The translations under genes were made by a program, and so were the position numbers. A stretch of 64,000 nt of DNA from Eledone cirrhosa. Lineage: Eukaryota > Mollusca > Cephalopoda > Octopoda > Eledonidae. Under the pieces are notes generated by a model that saw only the letters and a list, made by a program, of their open reading frames with translations, was not told the origin of the DNA and searched no databases. Where the stretch lies: positions 4,598,457 to 4,662,456 of the forward strand of contig OZ024742.1 of the NCBI GenBank assembly GCA_964016885.1, read 5' to 3'. Of the stretch, positions 35,901 through 49,500 are shown one piece after another; the first letter of the stretch is position 1; each line of letters begins with the position of its first letter.

Positions 35901-38900
35901 GGTGTTGTAGTTATACTTATGTGGTATAGTAGTCATAGTTATGTGGTATAGTAGTTATAGTTATGTTGCATAGTAGTTATAGTTATGTGGTATAGTAGTC
36001 ATAGTTATGTGGTAGAGTAGTTATAGTTATGTTGTATAGTAGTTATAGTTATGTGGTATAGGAGTCATAGTTATGTGGTATAGTAGTTATAGTTATGTGG
36101 TTTAGTAGTTATAGTTATGTAGTATAGTAGTTATAGTTATGTTGTATAGTAGTTATAGTTATGTGGTATGTTAGTCATAGTTATGTGGTACAGTAGTTAT
36201 AGTTATGTGGTATGGTAGTCATAGTTATGTGGTATATTAGTTATAGTTATGTGGTATAGTAGTTATAGTCAGATGGTATAGTAGTTATAGTTATGTGGTA
36301 TAGTAGTTATAGTCAGATGGTATAGTAGCTATAGTTATGTGATATAGTAGTTATAGTTTTGTTGTATAGTAGTTATAGTTATGTGGTATAGTAGTTATAG
36401 TTGTGTGGTATAGTAGTTATCGTCAGATGGTATAGTAGTTATAGTTATGTGGTATAGTAGTTATAGTTATGTGGTATAGCAGTTATAGTTATGTGGTATC
36501 GTAGTTATAGTTATGTGGTATATTAATCATAGCTAGATGGTATAGTAGTTATAGTCAGATGGTATATTAGTTATAGTTATGTGGTATAGTAGTTATAGTT
36601 ATGTGGTATAGTAGTTATAGTTATGTGGTATAGTAGTTATAGTTATGTGGTATAGTAGTCATAGATATGTGGTATAGTAGTTATAGTTATGTGGTATAGT
36701 AGTTATAGTTATGTGGTATAGTAGTCATAGTTATGTAGTATAGTAGTTATATTTATGTGGTATAGTAGTTATAGTCAGATGGTATAGTAGTTATAGTTAT
36801 GTGGTATAGTAGTTATAGTTTTGTGATATAGTAATTATAGGTATGTGGTATAGTAGTTATAGTTAGGTGGTATAGTAATCATAATCAGATGGTATAGTAG
36901 TTATAGTTATGTGTTATAGTAGTTATAGTTATGTGGTATAGTATTTATAGTTATGTGGTATAGTAGTCATAGTTATGTGGTATAGTAGTTATAGTTATGT
37001 GGTATAGTAGTTCTAGTCAGATGGTATAATAGTTATAATTATGTGGTATAGTAGTTATAGTTTTGTGATATAGTAGTTATAGTTATGTGGTATAGTAGTT
37101 ATAGTTTTGTGATATAGTAGTTATAGTTATGTGGTATAGTAGTTATAGTGAGATGGTATAGTAGTTATAATTATGTGGTATAGTAGTTATAACTATGTGG
37201 TATAGTAGTTATAGTTATGTGGTATAGTAGTTACAATCAGATGGTATAGTAGTTATAAATATGTGGCATAGTAGTTATGGTTATGTTGTATAGTAGTTAT
37301 AGTTATGTGTTATAGTAGTTATAGTTATGTGGTATAGTAGTTATAGTTAGGTTGTATAGTAGTTATATCTATGTGGTAGAGTAGTTATAGTTATGTTGTA
37401 TAGTAGTTATATTTATGTGGTATAGTAGTCATAGTTATGTGGTATAGTAGTTATAGTTATGTGCTATAGTAGTCATAGTCATGTGGTATAGTAGTTATAA
37501 TTATGTGGTATAGTAGTTATAGTTAGGTTGTATAGTAGTTATAGTTATGTGGTAGAGTAGTTATAGTTATGTTGTATAGTAGTTATAGTTATGTGGTATA
37601 GTAGTCATAGTTATGTGGTAGTGTAGTTATAGTTATGTTGTATAGTAGTTATAATTATGTGGTATAGGAGTCATAGTTATGTGGAATAGTAGTTATAGTT
37701 ATGTGGTTTAGTAGTTATAGTTATGTGGTATAGTAGTTATAGTTATGTTGTATAGTAGTTATAGTTATGTGGTATCTTAGTCATAGTTATGTGGTACAGT
37801 AGTTATAGTTATGTGGTATGGTAATCATAGTTATGTGGTATAGTAGTTATAGTTATGTGGTAGAGTAGAGTCAGATGGTATAGTAGTTATAGTTATGTGG
37901 TATAGTAGTTATAGTTATGTGGTATAGTAGTTATAGATATGTGGTATAGTAGTTATAGTTATGTGGTATAGTAGTCATAGTTATGTGGTATAGTAGTTAT
38001 AGTTATGTGCTATAGTAGTCATAGTCATGTGGTATAGTAGTTATAGTTATGTGGTATAGTAGTTATAGTTAGATTATATAGTAGTTATAGTTATGTGGTA
38101 GAGTAGTTATAGTTATGTGGTAGAGTAGTTATAGTTATGTGGTGTTGTAGTTATAGTTATGTGGTATAGTAGTCATAGTTATGTGGTATAGTAGTTATAG
38201 TTATGTGGTATAGTAGTCATATTTATGTGGTAGAGTAGTTATAGTTATGTTGTATAGTAGTTATAGTTATGGGGTATAGGAGTCATAGTTATGTGGTATA
38301 GTAGTTATAGTTATGTGGTTTAGTAGTTATAGTTATGTGGTATAGTAGTTATAGTTATGTTGTATAGTAGTTATAGTTATGTGGTATCTTAGTCATAGTT
38401 ATGTGGTACAGTAGTTATAGTTATGTGGTATGGTAGTCATAGTTATGTGGTATAGTAGTTATAATTATGTGGTATAGTAGTTATAGTCAGATGGTATAGT
38501 AGTTATAGTTATGTGGTATAGTAGTTATAGTCAGATGGTATAGTAGTTATAGTTATGTGATATAGTAGTTATAGTTTTGTTGTATAGTAGTTATAGTTAT
38601 GTGGTATAGTAGTTATAGTTGTGTGGTATAGTAGTTATCGTCAGATGGTATAATAGTTATAGTTATGTGGTATAGTAGTTATAGTTATGTGGTATCGTAG
38701 TTATAGTTATGTGGTATATTAGTCATAGTTAGATGGCATAATAGTTATAGTTATGTGGTATAATAATTATAGGTATGTGGTATAGTAGTTATAGTTAGGT
38801 GGTATAGTAATCATAATCATATGGTATAGTAGTTATAGTTATGTGGTATAGTAGTTATAGTTATGTGGTATAGTAGTTATAGTTATGTGGTATAGTAGTC

Positions 38901-40504
38901 ATAGTTATGTGGTATAGTAGTTATAGTTATGTGGTATAGTAGTTCTAGTCAGATGGTATAATAGTTATAATTATGTGGTATAGTAGTTATAGTTTTGTGA
39001 TATAGTAGTTATAGTTATGTGGTATAGTAGTTATAGTTTTGTGATATAGTAGTTATAGTTATGTGGTATAGTAGTTATAGTGAGATGGTATAGTAGTTAT
39101 AATTATGTGGTATAGTAGTTATAACTATGTGGTATAGTAGTTATAGTTATGTGGTATAGTAGTTACAGTCAGATGGTATAGTAGTTATAATTATGTGGCA
39201 TAGTAGTTATGGTTATGTTGTATAATAGTTATAGTTATGTGTTATAATAGTTATATTTATGTGGTATAGTAGTTATAGTTATGTGGTATAGTAGTTATAG
39301 TTTTGTGATATAGTAGTTATAGTTATGTGGTATAGTAGTTGTAGTTATGTGGTATAGTAGTCATAGTCAGATGGTATAGTAGTTATAGCCAGATGGTATA
39401 GTAGTTATAATTATGTGGTATAGTAGTTATAGTTATGTGGTATAGTAGTTATAGTCAGATTGGAATAGTAGTTATAGTTATGTGGTATAGTAGTTATAGT
39501 TATGTGGTATAGTAGTTATAGTTATGTGGTATAGTAGTTATAGTTATGTGGTATATTAGTCATAGTTATGTGGTATAGTAGTTATAGTTATGTGGTATAG
39601 TAGTCATAGTCATGTGGTATAGTAGTTATAGTTATGTGGTATAGTAGTCATAGTCATGTGGTATAGTAGTTATAATTATGTGATAAAGTAGTTATAGTTA
39701 GGTTGTATATTAGTTATATCTATGTGGTATAGTAGTTATAGTTATGTGGTATGGTAGTCATAGTTATGTGGTATAGTAGTTATAGTTATGTGGTATAGTA
39801 GTTATAGTCAGATGGTATAGTAGTTATAGTTATGTGGTATAGTAGTTATAGTTATGTGGTATAGTAGTTATAGTTTTGTGGTATAGTAGTTATAGTTATG
39901 TGGTATAGTAGTCATAGTTATGTGGTATAGTAGTTATGGTCAGATGGTATAGTAGTTATAATTATGTGGTATAGTAGTTATAGTTATGTGGTATAGTAGT
40001 TATAGTCAGATGGTATAGTAGTTATAGTTATGTGGTATAGTAGTTATAGTTATGTGGTATAGTAGTTATAGTTATGTGGGATAGTAGTTATAGTTATGTG
40101 GTATAGTAGTCATAGTTATGTGGTATAGTAGTTATAGTTATGTGGTATAGTAGTCATAGTCATGTGGTATAGTAGTTATAATTATGTGATAAAGTAGTTA
40201 TAGTTAGGTTGTATATTAGTTATATCTATGTGGTAGAGTAGTTATAGTTATGTTGTATAGTAGTTATATTTATGTGGTATAGTAGTCATAGTTATGTGGT
40301 ATAGTAGTTATAGTTATGTGCTATAGTAGTCATAGTCATGTGGTATAGTAGTTATAATTATGTGGTAGAGTAGTTATAGTTAGGTTGTATAGTAGTTATA
40401 GTTATGTGGTAGAGTAGTTATAGTTATGTTGTATAGTAGTTATAGTTATGTGGTATAGTAGTCATAGTTATGTGGTAGTGTAGTTATAGTTATGTTGTAT
40501 AGTA
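33000..40504 (+). repeat. Higher-order repeats marked by the TTATCGTCAG variant
   Basis: The TTATCGTCAG variant anchors at 33124, 34508, 36421 and 38639 give spacings of 1384, 1913 and 2218 bp, each within 1-4 bases of a multiple of 22. The accompanying AGTAATCATAATCAG variant recurs once per unit. The next anchor is at 42226, 3587 bp on, inside the following super-unit. Unit length therefore grows toward the right. Confidence 0.7.
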
Positions 40505-43500
40505 GTTATAGTTATGTGGTATAGGAGTCATAGTTATGTGGTATAGTAGTTATAGTTATGTGGTTTAGTAGTTATAGTTATGTGGTATAGTAGTTATAGT
40601 TATGTTGTATAGTAGTTATAGTCAGATGGTATAGTAGTTATAGTTATGTGGTAGAGTAGTTATAGTTATGTGGTATCTTAGTCATAGTTATGTGGTACAG
40701 TAGTTATAGTTATGTGGTATGGTAGTCATAGTTATGTGGTATAGTAGTTATAGTTATGTGGTAGAGTAGTTATAGTCAGATGGTATAGTAGTTATAGTTA
40801 TGTGGTATAGTAGTTATAGTTATGTGGTATAGTAGTTATAGTTATGTAGTATAGTAGTTATAGTTATGTGGTATAGTAGTCATAGATATGTGGTATAGTA
40901 GTTATAGTTATGTGGTATAGTAGTTATAGTTATGTGGTATAGTAGTCATAGTTATGTTGTATAGTAGTTATAGTTATGTGGTATAGTAGTTATAGTCAGA
41001 TGGTATAGTAGTTATAGTTATGTGGTATAGTAGTTATAGTTTTGTGATATAGTAATTATAGGTATGTGGTATAGTAGTTATAGTTAGGTGGTATAGTAAT
41101 CATAATCAGATGGTATAGTAGTTATAGTTATGTGTTATAGTAGTTATAGTTATGTGGTATAGTAGTTATAGTTATGTGGTATATTAGTCATAGTTATGTG
41201 GTATAGTAGTTATAGTTATGTGGTATAGTAGTTCTAGTCAGATGGTATAATAGTTATAATTATGTGGTATAGTAGTTATAGTTATGTGGTATAGTAGTTC
41301 TAGTCAGATGGTATAATAGTTATAATTATGTGGTATAGTAGTCATAGTTATGTGGTATAGTAGTTATAGTTATGTGGTATAGTAGTTCTAGTCAGATGGT
41401 ATAATAGTTATAATTATGTGGTATAGTAGTTATAGTTATGTGGTATAGTAGTTATAGTTTTGTGATATAGTAGTTATAGTTATGTGGTATAGTAGTTATA
41501 GTGAGATGGTATAGTAGTTATAATTATGTGGTATAGTAGTTATTACTATGTGGTATAGTAGTTATAGTTATGTGGTATAGTAGTTATAGTTTTGTGATAT
41601 AGTAATTATAGGTATGTGGTATAGTATTCATAGTTATGTGGAATAGAAGTTATAGTTATGTGCTATAGTAGTCATAGTCATGTGGTATAGTAGTTATAAT
41701 TATGTGGTATAGTAGTTATAGTTAGGTTGTATAGTAGTTATAGTTATGTGGTAGAGTAGTAAGAGTTATGTTGTATAGTAGTTATAGTTATGTGGTATAG
41801 TAGTCATAGTTATGTGGTAGAGTAGTTATAGTTATGTTGTATACTAGTTATAGTTATGTGGTATAGGAGTCATAGTTATGTGGTATAGTAGTTATAGTTA
41901 TGTGGTTTATTAGTTATAGTTATGTGGTATAGTAGTTATAGTTATGTTGTATAGTAGTTATAGTTATGTGGTATCTTAGTCATAGTTATGTGGTACAGTA
42001 GTTATAGTTATGTGGTATAGTAGTCATAGTTATGTGCTATAGTAGTTATAGTTATGTTGTATAGTAGTTATAGTTATGTGGTATAGTATTTATAGTCAGA
42101 TGGTATAGTAGTTATAGTTATGTGATATAGTAGTTATAGTTATGTTGTATAGTAGTTATAGTTATGTGGTATAGTAGTCATAGTTATGTGGTATACTAGT
42201 TATAGTTGTGTGGTATAGTAGTTATCGTCAGATGGTATAGTAGTTATAGTTATGTGGTATAGTAGTTATAGTTATGTGGTATAGCAGTTATAGTTATGTG
42301 GTATAGTAGTTATAGTTATGTGGTATATTAGTCATAGTTTGATGGTATAGTAGTTATAGTCAGATGGTATAGTAGTTATAGTTATGTGGTATAGTAGTTC
42401 TAGTTATGTGGTATAGTAGTTATAGTTATGTGATATAGTAGTTATAGTTATGTGGTATAGTAGTCATAGATATGTGGTATAGTAGTTATAGTTATGTGGT
42501 ATAGTAGTTATATTTATGTGGTATAGTAGTCATAGTTATGTTGTATAGTAGTGAAAGTTATGTGGTATAGTAGTTATATTCAGATGGTATAGTAGTTATA
42601 GTTATGTGGTATAGTAGTTATAGTTTTGTGATATAGTAATTATAGGTATGTGGTATAGTAGTTATAGTTAGGTGGTATAGTAATCATAATCAGATGGTAT
42701 AGTAGTTATAGTTATGTGTTATAGTAGTTATAGTTATGTGGTATAGTAGTTATAGTTATGTGGTATAGTAGTCATAGTTATGTGGTATAGTAGTTATAGT
42801 TATGTGGTATAGTAGTTCTAGTCAGATGGTATAATAGTTATAGTTATGTGGTATATAGTTATAGTTTTGTGATATAGTAGTTATTGTTATGTGGTATAGT
42901 AGTTATAGTTTTGTGATATATTCGTTATAGTTATGTGGTATTGTAGTTATAGTGAAATGGTATAGTAGTTATAATTATGTGGTATAGTAGTTATAAATAT
43001 GTGGTATAGTAGTTATAGTTATGTGGTATAGTAGTTAAAGTCAGATGGTATAGTAGTTATATTTATGTGGCATAGTAGTTATAGTTATGTGGTATAGTAG
43101 TTATAGTTATGTGTTATAGTAGTTATAGTTATGTGGTATAGTAGTTATATTTATGTGGTATAGTAGTTATAGTTTTGTGATATAGTAGTTATAGTTATGT
43201 GGTATAGTAGTTGTAGTTATGTGGTATAGTAGTCATAGTCAGATGGTATAGTAGTTATAGTCAGATGGTATAGTACTTATAATTATGTGGTATAGTAGTT
43301 ATAGTTATGTGGTATAGTAGTTATAGTCAGATGGTATAGTAGTTATAGTTATGTGGTATAGTAGTTATAGTTATGTGGTATAGTAGTTATAGTTATGTGG
43401 TATAGTATTTATAGTTATGTGGTATAGTAGTCATAGTTATGTGGTATAGTAGTTATAGTTATGTAGTATAGTAGTCATAGTCATGTGGTATAGTAATTAT

Positions 43501-46500
43501 AATTATGTGGTATAGTAGTTATAGTTAGGTTGTATAGTAGTTATATCTATGTGGTAGAGTAGTTATAGTTATGTTGTATAGTAGTTATATTTATGTGGTA
43601 TAGTAGTCATAGTTATGTGGTATAGTAGTTATAGTTATGTGCTATAGTAGTCATAGTCATGTGGTATAGTAGTTATAATTATGTGGTAGAGTAGTTATAG
43701 TTAGGTTGTATAGTAGTTATAGTTATGTGGTAGAGTAGTTATAGTTATGTTGTATAGTAGTTATAGTTATGTGGTATAGTAGTCATAGTTATGTGGTAGT
43801 GTAGTTATAGTTATGTTGTATAGTAGTTATAGTTATGTGGTATAGGAGTCATAGTTATGTGGTATAGTAGTTATAGTTATGTGGTTTAGTAGTTATAGTT
43901 ATGTGGTAGTGTAGTTATAGTTATGTTGTATAGTAGTTATAGTTATGTGGTATAGGAGTCATAGTTATGTGGTATAGTAGTTATAGTTATGTGGTTTAGT
44001 AGTCATAGTTATGTGGTAGTGTAGTTATAGTTATGTTGTATAGTAGTTATAGTTATGTGGTATCTTAGTCATAGTTATGTGGTACAGTAGTTATAGTTAT
44101 GTGGTATGGTAGTCATAGTTATGTGGTATAGTAGTTATAGTTATGTGGTAGAGTAGTTATAGTCAGATGGTATAGTAGTTATAGTTATGTGGTATAGTAG
44201 TTATAGTTATGTGGTATAGTAGTTATAGTTATGTAGTATAGTAGTTATAGTTATGTGGTATAGTAGTCATAGATATGTGGTATAGTAGTTATAGTTATAT
44301 GGTATAGTAGTTATAGTTATGTGGTATAGTAGTCATAGTTATGTTGTATAGTAGTTATAGTTATGTGGTATAGTAGTTATAGTCAGATGGTATAGTAGTT
44401 ATAGTTATGTGGTATAGTAGGTATAGTTTTGTGATATAGTAATTATAGGTATGTGGTATAGTAGTTATAGTTAGGTGGTATAGTAATCATAATCAGATGG
44501 TATAGTAGTTATAGTTATGTGTTATAGTAGTTATAGTTATGTGGTATAGTAGTTATAGTTATGTGGTATAGTAGTCATAGTTATGTGGTATAGTAGTTAT
44601 AGTTATGTGGTATAGTAGTTCTAGTCAGATGGTATAATAGTTATAATTATGTGGTATAGTAGTTATAGTTATGTGATATAGTAGTTATAGTTATGTGGTA
44701 TAGTAGTTATAGTTATGTGGTATAGTAGTTATAGTGAGATGGTATAGTAGTTATAATTATGTGGTATAGTAGTTATTACTATGTGGTATAGTAGTTATAG
44801 TTATGTGGTATAGTAGTTATAGTTTTGTGATATAGTAATTATAGGTATGTGGTATAGTATTCATAGTTATGTGGAATAGAAGTTATAGTTATGTGCTATA
44901 GTAGTCATAGTCATGTGGTATAGTAGTTATAATTATGTGGTATAGTAGTTATAGTTAGGTTGTATAGTAGTTATAGTTATGTGGTAGAGTAGTAAGAGTT
45001 ATGTTGTATAGTAGTTATAGTTATGTGGTATAGTAGTCATAGTTATGTGGTAGAGTAGTTATAGTTATGTTGTATACTAGTTATAGTTATGTGGTATAGG
45101 AGTCATAGTTATGTGGTATAGTAGTTATAGTTATGTGGTTTATTAGTTATAGTTATGTGGTATAGTAGTTATAGTTATGTTGTATAGTAGTTATAGTTAT
45201 GTGGTATCTTAGTCATAGTTATGTGGTACAGTAGTTATAGTTATGTGGTATAGTAGTCATAGTTATGTGCTATAGTAGTTATAGTTATGTTGTATAGTAG
45301 TTATAGTTATGTGGTATAGTATTTATAGTCAGATGGTATAGTAGTTATAGTTATGTGATATAGTAGTTATAGTTATGTTGTATAGTAGTTATAGTTATGT
45401 GGTATAGTAGTCATAGTTATGTGGTATACTAGTTATAGTTGTGTGGTATAGTAGTTATCGTCAGATGGTATAGTAGTTATAGTTATGTGGTATAGTAGTT
45501 ATAGTTATGTGGTATAGCAGTTATAGTTATGTGGTATCGTAGTTATAGTTATGTGGTATATTAGTCATAGTTTGATGGTATAGTAGTTATAGTCAGATGG
45601 TATAGTAGTTATAGTTATGTGGTATAGTAGTTCTAGTTATGTGGTATAGTAGTTATAGTTATGTGATATAGTAGTTATAGTTATGTGGTATAGTAGTCAT
45701 AGATATGTGGTATAGTAGTTATAGTTATGTGGTATAGTAGTTATATTTATGTGGTATAGTAGTCATAGTTATGTTGTATAGTAGTGAAAGTTATGTGGTA
45801 TAGTAGTTATATTCAGATGGTATAGTAGTTATAGTTATGTGGTATAGTAGTTATAGTTTTGTGATATAGTAATTATAGGTATGTGGTATAGTAGTTATAG
45901 TTAGGTTGTATAGTAATCATAATCAGATGGTATAGTAGTTATAGTTATGTGTTATAGTAGTTATAGTTATGTGGTATAGTAGTTATAGTTATGTGGTATA
46001 GTAGTCATAGTTATGTGGTATAGTAGTTATAGTTATGTGGTATAGTAGTTCTAGTCAGATGGTATAATAGTTATAGTTATGTGGTATATAGTTATAGTTT
46101 TGTGATATAGTAGTTATTGTTATGTGGTATAGTAGTTATAGTTTTGTGATATATTCGTTATAGTTATGTGGTATTGTAGTTATAGTGAAATGGTATAGTA
46201 GTTATAATTATGTGGTATAGTAGTTATAACTATGTGGTATAGTAGTTATAGTTATGTGGTATAGTAGTTAAAGTCAGATGGTATAGTAGTTATATTTATG
46301 TGGCATAGTAGTTATAGTTATGTGGTATAGTAGTTATAGTTATGTGTTATAGTAGTTATAGTTATGTGGTATAGTAGTTATATTTATGTGGTATAGTAGT
46401 TATAGTTTTGTGATATAGTAGTTATAGTTATGTGGTATAGTAGTTGTAGTTATGTGGTATAGTAGTCATAGTCAGATGGTATAGTAGTTATAGTCAGATG

Positions 46501-49500
46501 GTATAGTACTTATAATTATGTGGTATAGTAGTTATAGTTATGTGGTATAGTAGTTATAGTCAGATGGTATAGTAGTTATACTTATGTGGTATAGTAGTTA
46601 TAGTTATGTGGTATAGTAGTTATAGTTATGTGGTATAGTATTTATAGTTATGTGGTATAGTAGTCATAGTTATGTGGTATAGTAGTTATAGTTATGTAGT
46701 ATAGTAGTCATAGTCATGTGGTATAGTAATTATAATTATGTGGTATAGTAGTTATAGTTAGGTTGTATAGTAGTTATATCTATGTGGTAGAGTAGTTATA
46801 GTTATGTTGTATAGTAGTTATATTTATGTGGTATAGTAGTCATAGTTATGTGGTATAGTAGTTATAGTTATGTGCTATAGTAGTCATAGTCATGTGGTAT
46901 AGTAGTTATAATTATGTGGTAGAGTAGTTATAGTTAGGTTGTATAGTAGTTATAGTTATGTGGTAGAGTAGTTATAGTTATGTTGTATAGTAGTTATAGT
47001 TATGTGGTATAGTAGTCATAGTTATGTGGTAGTGTAGTTATAGTTATGTTGTATAGTAGTTATAGTTATGTGGTATAGGAGTCATAGTTATGTGGTATAG
47101 TAGTTATAGTTATGTGGTTTAGTAGTTATAGTTATGTGGTAGTGTAGTTATAGTTATGTTGTATAGTAGTTATAGTTATGTGGTATAGGAGTCATAGTTA
47201 TGTGGTATAGTAGTTATAGTTATGTGGTTTAGTAGTCATAGTTATGTGGTAGTGTAGTTATAGTTATGTTGTATAGTAGTTATAGTTATGTGGTATCTTA
47301 GTCATAGTTATGTGGTACAGTAGTTATAGTTATGTGGTATGGTAGTCATAGTTATGTGGTATAGTAGTTATAGTTATGTGGTAGAGTAGTTATAGTCAGA
47401 TGGTATAGTAGTTATAGTTATGTGGTATAGTAGTTATAGTTATGTGGTATAGTAGTTTTAGTTATGTAGTATAGTAGTTATAGTTATGTGGTATAGTAGT
47501 CATAGATATGTGGTATAGTAGTTATAGTTATATGGTATAGTAGTTATAGTTATGTGGTATAGTAGTCATAGTTATGTTGTATAGTAGTTATAGTTATGTG
47601 GTATAGTAGTTATAGTCAGATGGTATAGTAGTTATAGTTATGTGGTATAGTAGGTATAGTTTTGTGATATAGTAATTATAGGTATGTGGTATAGTAGTTA
47701 TAGTTAGGTGGTATAGTAATCATAATCAGATGGTATAGTAGTTATAGTTATGTGTTATAGTAGTTATAGTTATGTGGTATAGTAGTTATAGTTATGTGGT
47801 ATAGTAGTCATAGTTATGTGGTATAGTAGTTATAGTTATGTGGTATAGTAGTTCTAGTCAGATGGTATAATAGTTATAATTATGTGGTATAGTAGTTATA
47901 GTTATGTGATATAGTAGTTATAGTTATGTGGTATAGTAGTTATAGTTTTGTGATATAGTAGTTATAGTTATGTGGTATAGTAGTTATAGTGAGATGGTAT
48001 AGTAGTTATAATTATGTGGTATAGTAGTTATAACTATGTGGTATAGTAGTTATAGTTATGTGGTATAGTAGTTATAGTTTTGTGATATAGTAATTATAGG
48101 TATGTGGTATAGTATTCATAGTTATGTGGAATAGAAGTTATAGGTATGTGCTATAGTAGTCATAGTCATGTGGTATAGTAGTTATAGTTATGTGGTATAG
48201 TAGTTATAGTTAGGTTGTATAGTAGTTATAGTTATGTGGTAGAGTAGTAATAGTTATGTTGTATAGTAGTTATAGTTATGTGGTATAGTCGTCATAGTTA
48301 TGTGGTAGAGTAGTTATAGTTATGTTGTATACTAGTTATAGTTATGTGGTATAGGAGTCATAGTTATGTGGTATAGTAGTTATAGTTATGTGGTTTATTA
48401 GTTATAGTTATGTGGTATAGTAGTTATAGTTATGTTGTATAGTAGTTATAGTTATGTGGTATCTTAGTCATAGTTATGTGGTACAGTAGTTATAGTTATG
48501 TGGTATAGTAGTCATAGTTATGTGCTATAGTAGTTATAGTTATGTTGTATAGTAGTTATAGTTATGTGGTATAGTATTTATAGTCAGATGGTATAGTAGT
48601 TATAGTTATGTGATATAGTAGTTATAGTTATGTTGTATAGTAGTTATAGTTATGTGGTATAGTAGTCATAGTTATGTGGTATACTAGTTATAGTTGTGTG
48701 GTATAGTAGTTATCGTCAGATGGTATAGTAGTTATAGTTATGTGGTATAGTAGTTATAGTTATGTGGTATAGCAGTTATAGTTATGTGGTATCGTAGTTA
48801 TAGTTATGTGGTATATTAGTCATAGTTAGATGGTATAGTAGTTATAGTCAGATGGTATAGTAGTTATAGTTATGTGGTATAGTAGTTCTAGTTATGTGGT
48901 ATAGTAGTTATAGTTATGTGATATAGTAGTTATAGTTATGTGGTATAGTAGTCATAGATATGTGGTATAGTAGTTATAGTTATGTGGTATAGTAGTTATA
49001 GTTATTTGGTATAGTAGTCATAGTTATGTTGTATAGTAGTGAAAGTTATGTGGTATAGTAGTTATATTCAGATGGTATAGTAGTTATAGTTATGTGGTAT
49101 AGTAGTTATAGTTTTGTGATATAGTAATTATAGGTATGTGGTATAGTAGTTATAGTTAGGTGGTATAGTAATCATAATCAGATGGTATAGTAGTTATAGT
49201 TATGTGTTATAGTAGTTATAGTTATGTGGTATAGTAGTTATAGTTATGTGGTATAGTAGTCATAGTTATGTGGTATAGTAGTTATAGTTATGTGGTATAG
49301 TAGTTCTAGTCAGATGGTATAATAGTTATAGTTATGTGGTATATAGTTATAGTTTTGTGATATAGTAGTTATAGTTATGTGGTATAGTAGTTATAGTTTT
49401 GTGATATATTCGTTATAGTTATGTGGTATTGTAGTTATAGTGAAATGGTATAGTAGTTATAATTATGTGGTATAGTAGTTATAACTATGTGGTATAGTAG